Part shown: positions 9,501-22,200 of the stretch, piece after piece
Position numbering within the stretch: the stretch's first letter is position 1
How the letters are laid out: each line of letters opens with the position of its first letter
Source of the DNA: Burkholderiales bacterium
GTDB lineage: Bacteria; Pseudomonadota; Gammaproteobacteria; Burkholderiales; Burkholderiaceae_C
Direction: 5' to 3'
Length of the DNA: 54,962 nt
Assembly (NCBI GenBank): GCA_019509985.1
Contig: JAEKLF010000142.1
Location: forward strand, 1-54,962
Program-made: the position numbers and the translations under genes
Notes under the pieces: model-generated
Told to the model about the DNA's origin: nothing
Databases searched by the model: none
The model's input: only the letters and a program-made list of their open reading frames with translations

Positions 9501-12500
9501 AGGCCGCCGCCGGCGTGTGCGGCTTGAGCAAGGTGCTGCTGCAACTGCAGCATGGCGAACTGGTGCCGTCGCTGCATGCCGAGCAGCTCAACCCGAACAT
9601 CGATTTCACGGCCACGCCCTTTGCGGTGAACCGCGGCCTGCGCCCGTGGACCCGGCCCCAGGTGGACGGCGCGCCGGTGCCTCGCACCGCGGGCGTGTCG
9701 TCGTTCGGCGCCACCGGCACCAACGTGCACCTGGTGGTGCAGGAATACGACGAGCGGCCGACCCGGCCGCACGCCCGGCTCGGCAGGCCCGCCGTGGTGG
9801 TGCTGTCGGCCCGCGACCCGCAGCGGCTGCTGGCGTACGCGCAGCGCCTGTCGGATCACCTGGCTGCTGACGGCGGGCAGGGCCGCATCGACTTGCATGA
9901 CCTGGCGTTCACGCTGCAAACCGGCCGCGAGGCGATGGAAGACCGCCTGGCGATCGTCGCGTCCTCGGTCGCCCAGTTGCAGGAGCGCCTGCACCGCCAC
10001 CTCGCGCAGGACGCCGGCGTGCCGGGCGTCCACACCGGCCGAGCGGTGCGTCCGGGCCGGCAGGCCTCGGCCGCAGGGCGCTCCGATGGGTCGTCCGGCG
10101 TGCCGGTCGGTCCCCAGGCCGATGCCGACGCCTTGGCGCGGACCTGGGCCGGCGGTCACACCGTCGACTGGCTCGCCTGGTACGGCGACCACACACCGCG
10201 CCGCGTGAGCGCGCCCAGCTATCCCTTCGCGCGGGAACGCCACTGGGTGCCGGAAAAGGAAAGGGGCGAAGGCATGCGCCACAGTTCGAAAGAGGTGCTG
10301 CACCCGCTACCGAACGAGAACACGTCCGACAGGTTCGCGACGGCGACGAGCCCCGCTGCTTCGTCCCCGCCAGCCGCCGGCGAGGTGTCCGAGACCTGGC
10401 TGACCACCCCCCGCTGGGACGCGGTGCCCTTGCCGGCCGACCTCCCGACGCCCGATCGCCAGGTGCGCGTGCTGCTGGCCGGCGCCAACGCCGCGCAGCA
10501 GGAGACGATTCGCCTCATCCACCCGGCGGTCACGACGCTCGATGCACCGGCCGATGCCGACATCGGGGAACTGGCCGGCCGCCTGCCGCCGCCGGGCAGC
10601 TTCGACCACATCGTGTGGGTCGCACCGAACGATGCCGCCGCGCCTGGCGTGCAGCCGCTGTTGCGCCTGTTCCGCCTGGTCAAGGCCATGCTGCTTGCCG
10701 GCCATGACAAGCAGGCGTTGTCGTGGACGGTGGTGACCACCGCCGGCCAGGCCGTGATGCCCGCCGACATCCCGCAGGCCGCCCAGGCAGCCCTTGCCGC
10801 CTTCGTCGGCTGCGTCGCCAAAGAATGCGGGTTCTGGCGGCTGCGAACCTGCGACCTCCAGCCCGGCCTGCCCTGGTCGCCGGCCGACATGCGGCGCCTG
10901 CCGTTCGACGCGGACGGCCCCACCTGGGCCTGCCGTGACGGCGAATGGTTCGTGCAGAAACTGGTGCCGGTGCAGCCGGTGGCACCGCACAGCGGTACTC
11001 CCGCGTACCGACAGGGCGGGGTCTACCTGGTCATCGGCGGCGCAGGGGGCATCGGCTCGGTCTGGAGCCGGTGGGTGGCCGAGCGCCACGATGCCCGGCT
11101 GGTGTGGGTCGGCCGGCGCGAGCGCGCCCAGGTCCAGGCGCAGCTGGACGCCTGCTCGGTGCACGGCCTCCAGCCCGAATACCTCCAGGCCGATGCATCG
11201 GACGCGGCCGCGCTCGAGCGGGTGCGGCAGCAGGCCAAGGCGTGCTTCGGTCGCATCGACGGCGTGGTGGTCTCCGCGCTGGACCTGTTCGACAAGTCCC
11301 TCGCGCAGGTGGACGAAGCCCACTTCCGCGCGGTGCTGTCGGTGAACGTCGACGTCACGTTGGCGGTGGATCAGGTCTTCGGCGCCGAGCCGCTGGACTT
11401 CCTGCTGTTCTTCTCGTCGGTGGAGGCCTTCAGCCGCAGCGCCGGCTACAGCGGCTATGCGGCCGGCTGTGCCTTCAAGGACGCGGTGGCGCTGCAAGCG
11501 GCAGCACGCGGGCGCCGGGCAGCGCGGGTGCTGAACTGGGGCTACTGGCGGGTGGGTTCGGGCGAACGTGTCGGCCCGCACGTCAAGTCGCGCTACCAGC
11601 GCATCGGCATCGAGGCCATCGAGGCGGAGCAGGGCATGGCGCTGTTGCAGTCCCTGCTGGAGGGACCTTTCCGACAGCTGGCCGTGGCCAGGCTCGCCCA
11701 TGCCCAGGCGCTGCCAGCGATCGAACCGGCCCGGCGGATCACCTGCGCGTCGCAGGCGCCTGCGCCCTGGGCGCTGCGCGGGCTGCCGCTGGCCTGGCCC
11801 GGGCGCGTGGCCGAACTGCAGGCCGAGGCGCCGCAGGCAGCGCGCTTCGAGGACCTGTGCGCCGAGGTGCTGCTGGCCTGCCTGCAGGAGGCGGGCCTGT
11901 TCGAAGGCGGCGCCATCGACCCGACGCAGCTGGCGCAGCGGTTGCCGGCGACCCCGCAGTACACGCGCTGGCTGCGCGAATCGCTGGCCTGGCTGCAGCG
12001 GCACGGCCGGCTGGCGAAGCAGGGCGGGCAGCTGTGCCTCGAAGGCACCGTCGGCACGGCCTCCGACGCATGGCAGGCTTGGGCGCGCAGCGCCGAGGTC
12101 TGGCGCGCGAATCCCGGCCTGCGCGCGAAAGCGACGCTGGCCGAGGCCTGCCTGCGGGCGTTGCCCGACATCCTGGCCGGGCGCAGGCCGGCCACCGAAG
12201 TGATGTTCCCGCGGTCGTCGATGACGCTGGTGGAAGGGGTCTACCAGGGCAACCCGGTGGCGGACTTCTTCAACCAGTGCCTGGTGCGCACGCTCGTGGC
12301 GTGCATCGCCGACGGCCTGGCCCGGGCGCCGCAGCGGCCGGTGCGCATCCTGGAGATCGGCGCCGGCACGGGCGGCACCACCGCCGCCGTGCTGCCGGCG
12401 CTGCAGCCGTACCGCGAACACATCGGCGAGTACTGCTACACCGACGTGTCCAAGGCCTTCCTGTTCCATGCGCAGGAGCACTTCGCGCCGCAGTACGGCT

Positions 12501-12750
12501 TCGTGCGCACCGCCTTGTTCGACGTCGAGAAGCCGCTGGCGGGGCAGGGCATCGGTGTGCAGGCGTACGACTTCGTCATCGCCACCAACGTGCTGCACGC
12601 CACCCGGAACATCCGGTGGGCGCTTCGGCATGCCAAGGCCTGCCTGCGGCCCGGCGGCGTGCTGCTGCTCAACGAGTTGAGCGACAAGTCGCTGTTCGCC
12701 CACGTGACCTTCGGCCTGCTGCCGGGCTGGTGGCTCAACCAGGACGAGGG
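2663..12750 (+). CDS. Trans-AT PKS gene A, 5' part (GNAT loader, module 1, module 2 up to the methyltransferase)
   Basis: About 3,363 residues of modular polyketide synthase, in order: GNAT (1-210), ACP (about 220-300), KS (327-746), DH (934-1210), KR (NADPH motif about 1405), two ACPs (about 1676-1866), KS (1928-2366), KR (about 2580-3010) and C-methyltransferase (from about 3060, SAM motif 3230-3237). No acyltransferase follows either KS, so it belongs to the trans-AT type. The ATG at 2663 is chosen because GNAT similarity begins a few residues later (IRQATEEDL). At about 12750 the methyltransferase loses its frame; this frame stays open to 16357, but that part is arginine/alanine-rich noise antisense in character. 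The protein resumes in another frame (12750-27107), so both parts are one gene unless the break is real. Confidence 0.93.
3641..8265 (+). other. Module 1: KS-DH-KR-ACP-ACP
   Basis: KS: catalytic Cys494 in DTACSSS, His in EAHGTGT and KTNIGH, so elongation-competent. DH (5463-6290): HRVNGSRVLP fits HxxxGxxxxP, and HPSLLDGVLQA supplies the DxxxQ acid. KR: GGAGGLG NADPH site near 6890 and the Ser/Tyr/Asn set in ADYAVGN; the IED tripeptide suggests B-type stereochemistry (inference). Two ACPs follow at about 7690-7905 and 8040-8260, both with GSYGLDSIYATEL around the serine and nearly identical overall, a recent tandem duplication. Predicted product is an alpha,beta-unsaturated unit. Confidence 0.9.
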
Positions 12751-13240
12751 TCCGCTTCAGCGCCGAGCATGCGCATGCACTGGGCCAGCAGGTCGTCGCG
12801 TGCTGCAGCGATGGCATCGTGTTGCAGCAGGTGGCCGCTGCCGACCCGTCCCCGACGTCGGTGAGCGCCGGGCTGCCGGCCGGCCTGCCCGAAGACGGCG
12901 GGCGTGTGGAGGCGCGGCCGGTGCAGAGCGCGGCGGCCGCGACCGCCGTCGCGCGGGCCAGCCTGCCCGTGCCCCGGCCCGACGAGGCGCAGCTGCGCAG
13001 CCAGGCGCGTCAGCACCTGCGCAGGCTGATCGCCCAGGCCCTGCGCATGGAGCCGCAGCAGCTGGACACGGACCAGCCCTTGAGCAGCTACGGCCTGGAC
13101 TCGATCCTCATCGTCCAGCTCAACGAGCGGCTGCAAGGCGACTTCGGGCACGTCGACAGCGCGCTGCTGTTCGAGTTGCAGACGGTCGATGCGCTGACGG
13201 ACCACTTCCTGCGCGAGCACCGCGAGCAGCTGCTGCGCAT
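8444..13240 (+). other. Module 2: KS-KR-C-methyltransferase-ACP (methyltransferase interrupted)
   Basis: KS 8444-9760 has DTLCSSS (Cys codon 8972), EAHGTGT and KSNIGH. KR: GGAGGIG near 11035, serine in FFSSVEAF and SGYAAGC, where cysteine takes the place of the usual Asn of the catalytic set. The C-methyltransferase (about 11840-12815) has LEIGAGTG and the ATNVLHAT motif of trans-AT cMTs; its C-terminal segment is broken and short (see 12725-12776). The ACP (about 12999-13230) has SSYGLDSILI. If intact, the module would make an alpha-methyl, beta-hydroxy unit. Confidence 0.85.
12725..12776 (+). other. Frame break and about 77-nt shortfall in the module 2 methyltransferase
   Basis: The first frame ends sensibly at GWWLNQDE (about 12725-12748), and the second resumes as FSAEHAHALGQQV (from about 12756). 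In the paralogous methyltransferase of module 8, 123 nt separate the GWW codons from AHALGQQ (35288 to 35411); here only 46 nt do. The missing 77 nt (3n+2) exactly explain the frame change. Adding 77 nt makes gene A 8,174 whole codons including the stop. Either sequence was lost during assembly or sequencing, or a real deletion has split the gene. Confidence 0.85.
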
Positions 13241-16200
13241 GCTCGGCATGGACGCCCCGGCCCCGGCCGAACCCGTGCCTGCGATCGTCTTGCCGTCGGC
13301 CGCGCCGAGGCTGCCCGTCCGCAATCAGCCCACCGGCAGCGACCTCCCGGTGGCGGGCCGGCGGTCCGACCGGGAACCGATCGCCATCATCGGCATGAGC
13401 GGGCGCTATCCGCAGGCGCGCGACCTGGCCGAGTACTGGGAGAACCTGCGCTCGGGCCGCGATTGCGTCGTCGAAGTGCCGCAGGACCGCTGGCCGCTGG
13501 ACGGCTTCTTCCATCCCGACAAGGAAGAAGCCGTGGCCCGCGGCATGAGCTACAGCAAGTGGGGCGGCTTTCTCGACGGGCATGCAGAGTTCGACCCGCT
13601 GTTCTTCAACATCTCGCCACGCGAGGCGCAAGCCATGGATCCGCAGGAGCGCCTGCTGCTGGAGTCCTGCTGGGAGCTTCTGGAGGACGCGGCCTATACC
13701 CGCGCGCGCATCGCGTCGCAGCATGGCGGCCGGGTGGGCGTGTTCATCGGCGCCACGCGCACCGGCTTCGAGCTGTACGGGCCCGATCTGTGGCGTGCCG
13801 GGCAAACGCTGCTGCCGCGCACGTCGTTCGCCTCGATGGCCAACCGCCTCTCGTACGTGCTGAACTTCACCGGCCCGAGCATCGCGGTGGACACGATGTG
13901 CTCGTCCTCGCTGACGGCGGTGCACGAGGCCTGCGAGCACCTGCGGTCGGGCGCCTGCGACATGGCCGTCGCCGGCGGCGTCAACGTCTACGTGCACCCG
14001 TCGAGCTATGTGCTGTTCTGCGGGCTTCACATGTTGTCCGCCGAGGGCCGCTGCAAGAGCTTCGGCGCGGGCGGCGATGGCTTCGTGCCCGGCGAGGGCG
14101 TCGGCCTGGTGCTGCTGAAGCCCCTGTCGCGTGCGCAGGCCGACGGCGACCGGATCCTCGCGCTGGTCCGCGCCACCAGCGTCAACCACGGCGGCAAGAC
14201 AAACGGCTACACCGTGCCCAACCCAGCGGTGCAGGCGGAGGTGGTGCGCAAGGCGCTCGATGCCGCCGGGCTGAGCGCGCGCCAGATCAGTTGCATCGAG
14301 GCGCACGGCACCGGTACGGCGTTGGGCGACCCGGTGGAGATCCGCGGCCTCACGCAGGCCTTCGAACGCGAAACGGCCGACACCGGCTTCTGCGCCATCG
14401 GCTCGGTGAAGTCCAACATCGGCCACCTCGAGGCCGCCGCGGGCATCGCCGGCCTGGCCAAGCTGGTGCTGCAGATGAAGCACCGCCAGCTGGTGCCGAC
14501 GCTGCATGCCGATCAACTCAACCCGAACATCGATTTCGCGCGCACGCCCTTCGTGCTGAACCGGGGCTTGCGGGCGTGGGAACGGCCCGTCATCGACGGA
14601 AAGGAAGTGACCAGGATGGCAGGCGTGTCTTCGTTCGGGGCCGGTGGCTCCAATGCCCATGTGATTCTCGAGGAGTACGTGCGTGCGGATGCACGCCCAG
14701 GGCGCCAGCACGACGACGGCGACGCCACGCCGGCTCGCTCGCCGCAAAGCAGCGGCGCCGTGGCAGTCGTGCTGTCTGCCACCCATGCAGATCGGCTGCA
14801 AGCCTATGCGCGCAAGCTGCTCGACGCGCTGCAGTCGCCGTCCGACATCGACCTCAACGCGCTGGCGTACACGCTGCAGGTGGGCCGCGAGGCGATGGAC
14901 GAGCGGCTCGGCCTGCTGGTGCGCTCCGTCGGCGAGCTGAGGTCCGGCTTGCAGCGCTTCCTGGCCGGGGACACCTCCGGCGAGCCGCTGTACGTGGGGC
15001 AGGTGAAGCTGCACAAGGAGACGCTCGCCGCGTTTGCCGCCGACGAGGACCTGCAGCAGGCAATGGGCCAATGGATGGCGCGCGGCAAGCTTTCCACGCT
15101 GCTGGACCTGTGGGTCAAGGGCATGCCGGTGGACTGGCTGGCGCTGTACGGCGACGTGCGGCCCGAGCCGGTGTCGGCGCCGACCTATCCCTTCGCCCGC
15201 CAGCATCACTGGTTCCGCCTCGACGGCGATTCGCGGCGCGCCGAGGCAGCGGCCGTGGCGCCGAGCGCCGCGCCGGCCGCGCTGCATCCGCTGCTGCACG
15301 CCAACACCTCCACCTTCGAGTGGCAGCAGTTCAGCGTCTCCTTCGCCGGCGAGGAGTTCTTCCTGAAGGAGCACCTGGTGCATGGCGTGCCCGTGCTGCC
15401 GGGCGTCGCCCACCTCGAGATGGCCTACCAGGCGCTGGCGCGCTCGCTGGGCCGGCAGTTGGGCGAGGGCTTCCACCTGCAGCTGGGGAATGTGGTGTGG
15501 CTGCGCCCGATCGCGGTGGAGCGACCGCGGCAGGTCCATCTGGCCGTCCGCCCGCTCGACGGCGGCGAGTTCGAGTACCGCATCTACAGCGGCTCGGACG
15601 ATCCGCTGGACGAAGCGGCGCTGCACAGCCAGGGCACGGCCCGGCTGGTGGCCACCGGTGCGCAGGACGCGGGGCCTTCGCTGGCCGCGCTGCGCGAGCG
15701 GCTGGCCCGCGAGGGCGATGTGGTCGAGGCCTACTACGAGTTCTTCCGCTCGGTGAACGTCTGCCACGGTCCCGCCTACCAGGGGCTGCAGCGGGTGTGG
15801 GTCGGCGAAGGCAACGAGTCGCTGGCCCGGTTGGCGCTGCCCGCCCCGGTGCGCGGCACCGAGGCCGAGTACGTGCTGCATCCCAGCCTGATGGACTCCG
15901 CGCTGCAGGAAGTGCAGTTCCGCGTCATCGGCCAGGGCCGCAAGCCCGTGCTGCCGTTCGCCATGGAGCGGGTGGAGGTGCTGGGCGCTTGCACCGCCAC
16001 GATGTGGGCCTGGGTGCGGCCTTCGCAGCTGACGGGCGGCGCAGCCACCGACCCGCTGCGACGCTTCGACGTCGACCTGTTCGACGAGCAGGGCCGGCCT
16101 CGCGTGCGCCTGAGAGGCTTCTCCTCGCGCGTGCTCGAAGGGCCGGTGAAGGCCGTCGAGCCGCACGGCCTGGTGCTGATCCGCGACCGCTGGCAGGCGA

Positions 16201-19200
16201 CTGCCGAGGCAGGCGCCACCAACATTGCCGACAGCGAGGAGCACCTCGTGCTGGTGTGCGGCTTCGGCCCGGCCCACGCTCAGGCCGTGCTGGACCGGCT
16301 GCGAGCCGATCTGCCAGCGTACCGCGCCCAAGTGCTCTCCGATGCGACGCCCCCTGAGCATGACCCCGCCGCGCTGGCCGAGGCGTTCGAGCAGTGCAGC
16401 CTGGCCTTGCTGCGAGCGGTGCAGGCACTGGTGCGTGCGCAGCCGGCGCAGGGCGCATGCCTGCAGGTGCTGGTGTGTGCCCAGGGCGGCTCGGGTCTGC
16501 TGGGCGCGCTGTCCGGGCTGCTGAAGACCGTGCAGGCCGAGCACCCGCGCTTGCGCTGCCAGCTTTTGGCATGGCCCGATGCGGCTTCCGTGCAAGGCCT
16601 GGCGCAGCACCTTCAGGCCGCACGCCGCCTCGCGGCGGAGGACTTACTGGTGGTGGACGGTCGACTGCAACTGCGGCAGCACGCCCCGGTGAGCGTTTCG
16701 TCGGCCCAGGCGCTGCCATGGCGCAACGGCGGCGTGTACTGGATCGTGGGCGGCGCGGGCAGCCTGGGCCTGGTCTTCGCGCGCGAGATTGCGCAGCGCG
16801 TGTCCGCGCCGGTGCTGGTGCTCAGCGGCCGCTCGTCGCGGGGCCCGGCGCCGGAGGTCCTCGCCGGCCTCAGGGAGCTGGGCGCGACGGTGCACTACCT
16901 GCCGCTGGACGTCAGCGACGCACGGGCGGTCGATGCGGCGCTGGCCGACATTCGCCGCCGCCATGGCCGGCTGGACGGCATCCTGCACAGCGCTGGCGTG
17001 GTCGAGGACCGGTTCGTTGCGCGCAAGTCCGAAGCCGAATGCCTGCGCGTTCTCGCACCCAAGGTACGCGGCGCGCTCCAGCTGGACCGTGCCGTCGGGC
17101 GTGAGGCGCTCGACTTCTTCGTGTTGTTCTCGTCGGCGGCTGCGCGCATTGGCAACCCGGGGCAAGCCGACTATGCGGTGGCCAACGCCTTCCTCGACGA
17201 GTTCGCGCGCCGGCGCGAGGCCTGGCGCGCTGCGGGCCTGCGGCAAGGCCGCACGCTGGCCGTGGGCTGGCCGCTGTGGCGCGATGCCGGCATGAAGATG
17301 AGCGAAGCCGGCGAGGAGGCCGTTCGCGCCGCCACCGGCATGGTGGCGATGGACACGGCGACCGGCCTGCAGGCCTTCTACAGCGCCTGGGCCTGCGGCG
17401 AGCCTCATGTGCTGGTGATGCATGGCGTGACGGCGCAGATCGAGGCCCGGTTCTTCGGGCCCGTGGCAGCGCAGGAGCAGTCCGCTGCGCGGCCGCAATC
17501 GCAATCGCAGCCGCAATCGCAGCCGCAGCCGCAGCCGCAGCCGCAGCCGCAACCGCAACCGCAACCGCAACCGCAACCGCAACCGCAACCGCAACCGCAA
17601 CCGCAACCGCAACCGCAACCGGCGGCGGACGCGCCGGCCGGCGCGCTCGCGGCCCTGGTGGCGGAAACTTCCGCGCTACTCCAGATGCCGCCCGCCGACC
17701 TCGACATCGACGCGGAGTTCAGCGTGCACGGGGCCGACTCGGTGGTGCTGACCAACCTGGCGAACAAGCTCAACCGCCGCCACGGCCTGCGGCTCGCGCC
17801 GACGGTGTTCTTCGAATACCCCACCGTGCGGCGCCTGGCCGAGTTCCTGGCCGGCGAGCATGGCGCGGCCTTCGCGCCGCAGCCCGCCGCGCCGGCGCCT
17901 CGCGATTCCATCGCTTCCAGGCCGGCCGGCGATGCCGCGGCCGAGGAAGGCCGTCCCGCGGCCCGCACCGTGCATCAGGCCGTGCAGAACGCGGTGCACG
18001 CCACGCTGGCCGAGGTCTTCGGCCTGCAGGCGTCGCAACTCGAGCCCGAAACCGAGTTCAGCCGCTACGGCGCCGACTCGATCTCCCTCACCACCCTGGC
18101 GAACCGGTTGAACCGCGAGCACCGACTGCGGCTCCAGCCCACCGTGTTTTTCGAGCACCCCACGGTGGGTGCCTTCATCGACTTCCTGGCAAGCGACCAT
18201 GCGGGCGCGTTCGCGGCCCCAAATGCCGCACCGGCCCGAGCCACGCAGCGTGCCATGCCCGAGCAGCGCCGCACCGACCGCCTGGCGGTGCCCGTGGGCC
18301 GCTTCGCGACCGCCCGCGCTGCCCCGGACGCCGGGGATGCGCGCGAGACGGCGCCGGCGACCCGCGAGCCGGTGGCCATCGTCGGGGTCAGTGCCCGCTT
18401 CCCGATGGCCGAGGACCTCAATGCGTTCTGGGAACACCTGCGCGACGGCCGCGACTGCGTGGGCGAAGTGCCGCCGGACCGCTGGGACTGGCGAACCTGC
18501 TTCGGCGACGCCCGCAGCGAGCCGAACAAGACCCGCGTCAAGTGGGGCGCCTTCATCGATGGCGTCGGGGACTTCGATCCCTTGTTCTTCGGCCTCTCGC
18601 CGCGCGAGGCGGTGTTGATGGATCCCCAGCAGCGGCTGCTGCTGATGCATGCCTGGGCGGCACTGGAGGACGCGGGATATGCGCCCTCCAGCCTGGCAGG
18701 CAGCAACACCGGCATCTTCATTGCGACCACCGGCAGCGGCTACGCATCGCTGATCAGCCAGGCGGGCCTGCCGATCGAGGGCTACAGCGCCACCGGCAAC
18801 GTGCCGTCGATGGGCCCCAACCGCCTGAGCTACTTGCTGGGCGTGCACGGCCCGAGCGAGCCGATCGACACCGCCTGCTCGTCGTCGCTGGTGGCCCTGC
18901 ACAAGGCCGTCTCGGCGATCGAGGCGGGCCAGTGCGACCAGGCCATCGTCGGCGGCATCAACCTGATGATCACGCCGGACTTCCACCTCGGCTTCGACAA
19001 GGCCGGCATGCTGAGCCAGGACGGCCGCTGCAAGACTTTCTCCAGCAAGGCCGACGGCTATGGCCGCGGCGAAGGCGTGTGCATGCTGTTGCTCAAGCGG
19101 CTGGCTGACGCCGAGCGCGAGGGCGCGCACATCTACGGTCTGGTCCTCGGGACGGCGCAGAACCACGGCGGGCGGGCGACGTCGTTCACCGCCCCCAACC

Positions 19201-22200
19201 CGAATGCGCAGGCCCGGCTGCTCGTGCAGGCCTACAGCCGGGCCGGCGTCGACCCGGCCACGGTGGGCTACATCGAGGTGCACGGCACGGGGACCGAGCT
19301 GGGCGACCCGATCGAGGTGAACGGCCTGAAGAAGGCGTTCCACGCGCTGTACCAGGACCATGGCCATGCCGCGCCCGCCGAGCCGCATTGCGGGCTGGGT
19401 TCGGTCAAGACCAACATCGGCCACCTTGAGCCGGCCAGCGGCATGGCGGGCCTGGTGAAGGTGCTGCTGCAATTGCGCCACCGCTTGCTGGCGTCCAGCC
19501 TGCATGCACAGCCGCTGAATCCCTACATCGACCTCGCCGCGAGCCCGTTCTACATCGTCACCAGTTTGCGGCCCTGGGAAGCCATGGCCGACGCCGGCGG
19601 CCGCCGCCTGCCGCGCCGTGCCGGCGTCAGCTCCTTCGGCATCGGCGGCGTCAATGCGCACGCGGTGCTCGAGGAACACATCCCCGCCCATGGCCTGCAT
19701 ACATGCCAGGCAGCGAGCACGGGCCCCGCGCCGGTGGTGTTGTCCGCCAGGAACGCCGACCGGCTGCAGGCGATGGCGCGGCGGCTGCTGAACTTCGTGC
19801 GACGCCACCAGGACGACCCGGCCGTGCAACTCGCCGACCTAACCTACACGCTGCAGGTGGGCCGCGATGCAATGCCGCAACGGCTGGGCCTGCTGGCGCA
19901 CTCGATGCAGGACCTGGCCGCACAGCTGCAGGCCTTCGTGGATGGCGCACCCGCTCCCACGCCCCGGTACTGCGGGCCGGCGGACGCCGCGTCGGCACAG
20001 GCCGTGGCCCCCGAGGCGCTCGACCAGTGGCTGGCCCAAGGCCAGCATGAACGGCTGCTGGCGGCCTGGGTGGGCGGTCAGGCGATCGACTGGCCGCGCC
20101 TGCATGGCCTGCATGGCGACACGCGGCCGCGGCGCATCAGCCTGCCGACCTATCCGTTCGCCTGCGAGCGCTACTGGGTGCCGCAGGCGCCCGTGACGCC
20201 GCAACGCGTGGAACCCGCGGGTTCGCCCGCGGCAGCGGTCCTTGCGCCCTCGACGGCGCAGCGGCAGCAGCAGCTTCTGGCCATGTCCTGGCAAGCCGCC
20301 CCGCTCGTGCAGGAACAGTTCGTGCCGGACCGCACCGCGGTGGTGTACCTGCCGGCGCAACACGGGCTGGCGCAGGCGCTCGCGGAACGGCTCGCCGGCA
20401 CGCCGGTGCTGATCGATGCCGGCCGTTGCGACGTGGCGTCGGTGCAGCCGCAGGTGCTGGCCTGCACGGCGTGGATCGACCTCACCGGGCTGTGCGAGCC
20501 CGGGCTGCGTGACGACGTGCTGGTGCTGCTGCAATCCTTGCTTGCTGCACGCACCGTCGGCCTGCGCCGGTTGCTGTACGTCACCCAGGGCCTGGAAGCG
20601 GCCGGCGGCCACGTGCCGACCGGGCTGCAGGGCGCCGCGGGCGTGGGCCTGTACAGGATGCTGCAGGCCGAGCACGGCGCGGCGGTCTCCCGCCACGTCG
20701 ACCTGGATCCCGCCATGTCGTCTCCCGCGGCGCAGGCGGTGCTGCTGCTTGACGAGCTTCGCGCGGTGCCGGATGCGACCCGGGTGTGCCATCGCGGCGG
20801 CCAGCGCCTCGCGCCGGCGCTGCAGGCGCTGCCGGCCGGCGAGGAACGCGTTCCGATGCGCTGGAATGCGGGCGATGTGGTGCTGGTCACCGGCGGCACC
20901 CGCGGCCTGGGGCTGCTGTGCGCGCGGCACCTTGTGCAGCGCCATGGTGTGCGCCGGCTGGTCTTGACGGGCCGTGAACTGCTGCCTGCACGCGAGGAAT
21001 GGGCGTGCCTTGAAAGCCTGCCGGCCGCCATGCAGGCCAAGGTCCGCGCGGTGCAGGCGCTGGAGGCGCTGGGCGCTGAGGTGAGGACGGCGGCCTGGTC
21101 GCTGGACCGCCCGGAGGCGGTGCGTGCGGCCGTGTGCGACATCGAGGCGTCCTTCGGGCCGCTTGCCGGCATCGTGCATGCCGCGGGCCTGGTCGACCTG
21201 GACGATCCGGCCTTCGTGCGCAAGTCGCCGGCCGGCATCGCGCGCGTGGCCGCGCCCAAGGTGCCGGGCACGCGTTCGCTGCTCGAGAGCGTGGACGCCG
21301 GCCGGCTGCGCTTCATGCTGCTGTTCTCCTCGGTGGCGGCTGCTGTCCCGTCGCTCGGCGCAGGGCAGAGCGACTATGCGATGGCCAACGCCTTCTTGGA
21401 CCACGTGGCGCAGGCTCAGGGCCGGTCGGCCCGCGTGACCAGCCTCCAGTGGCCGAGCTGGCGCGACAGCGGCATGGGCGAGGCGACCAGCCGTGCCTAC
21501 CTCGACACCGGCCTGCTGAGCCTGTCCGACGAAGAAGGCCTGGCCCTGCTGGACCGCGTGCTCGAAGGCAGCGGCCTGCCGCCCGTGCTGATGCCGGTGG
21601 TCGTGGATCCGGCGCGCTTCGACGCTGCCGCGCTGCTCGCGGTGCCGCGGCCGCGCGAGGTGCTGGCCGCCGTGCCTTCGCAGGGCAGCGAAGACCGCGA
21701 CACGCCGGCCATGATGGCCTCCGCCGCGGCCGATGTGCAGCCGTTGCTGCGCGACCGGTTGCGCGCGCTGTTCGAGGCCGAGCTTGCGCTGAAACCGGGG
21801 CAACTGGAGCCCGGCAAGCCGTATGCGGACTACGGCGCCGATTCGATCATGCTGGCGCAGATCCTCCAGAAACTGAAGAAGGATCTGGCCCTGCCGCTCC
21901 CGCCTTCGACGCTGCTCGAGCACACCAGCATCGGCGAACTGTCGGACTGGCTGGTGCGTGAGCACGCGGCAGCAGTGTCGGCATGGCTGGGCCTGGTGTC
22001 TTCGCAGGCACCGGCTCGCGAGGCGCCGGTCATGCCTGCGCCGCGTGAGGCGGAGGCCAGGCTCGGCGACCCCATGCAGCCGCTCGCGCGGCAAAACCAG
22101 ACCCCGGTTCACGTGCCGCAGCCGCTGCCGCAGCCCGCCGATGCCGTCGCTGTCGTCGGCATGGCCTGCCGCCTGCCGGGCGCGCCGGACCTGGCGTCGT

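Noticed and set aside
12745..12755. Programmed ribosomal frameshift
   Set aside because: No slippery heptamer or pseudoknot is evident, and about 26 conserved residues are missing, which frameshifting cannot explain.
12751..16357. Continuation of the first gene A frame after the break
   Set aside because: The translation becomes Arg/Ala-rich noise while the other plus frame carries clear ACP, KS and DH motifs over the same bases.
17493..17621. CRISPR-like or satellite array
   Set aside because: It is a 6-nt in-frame coding repeat with no spacers, inside a continuous PKS reading frame.
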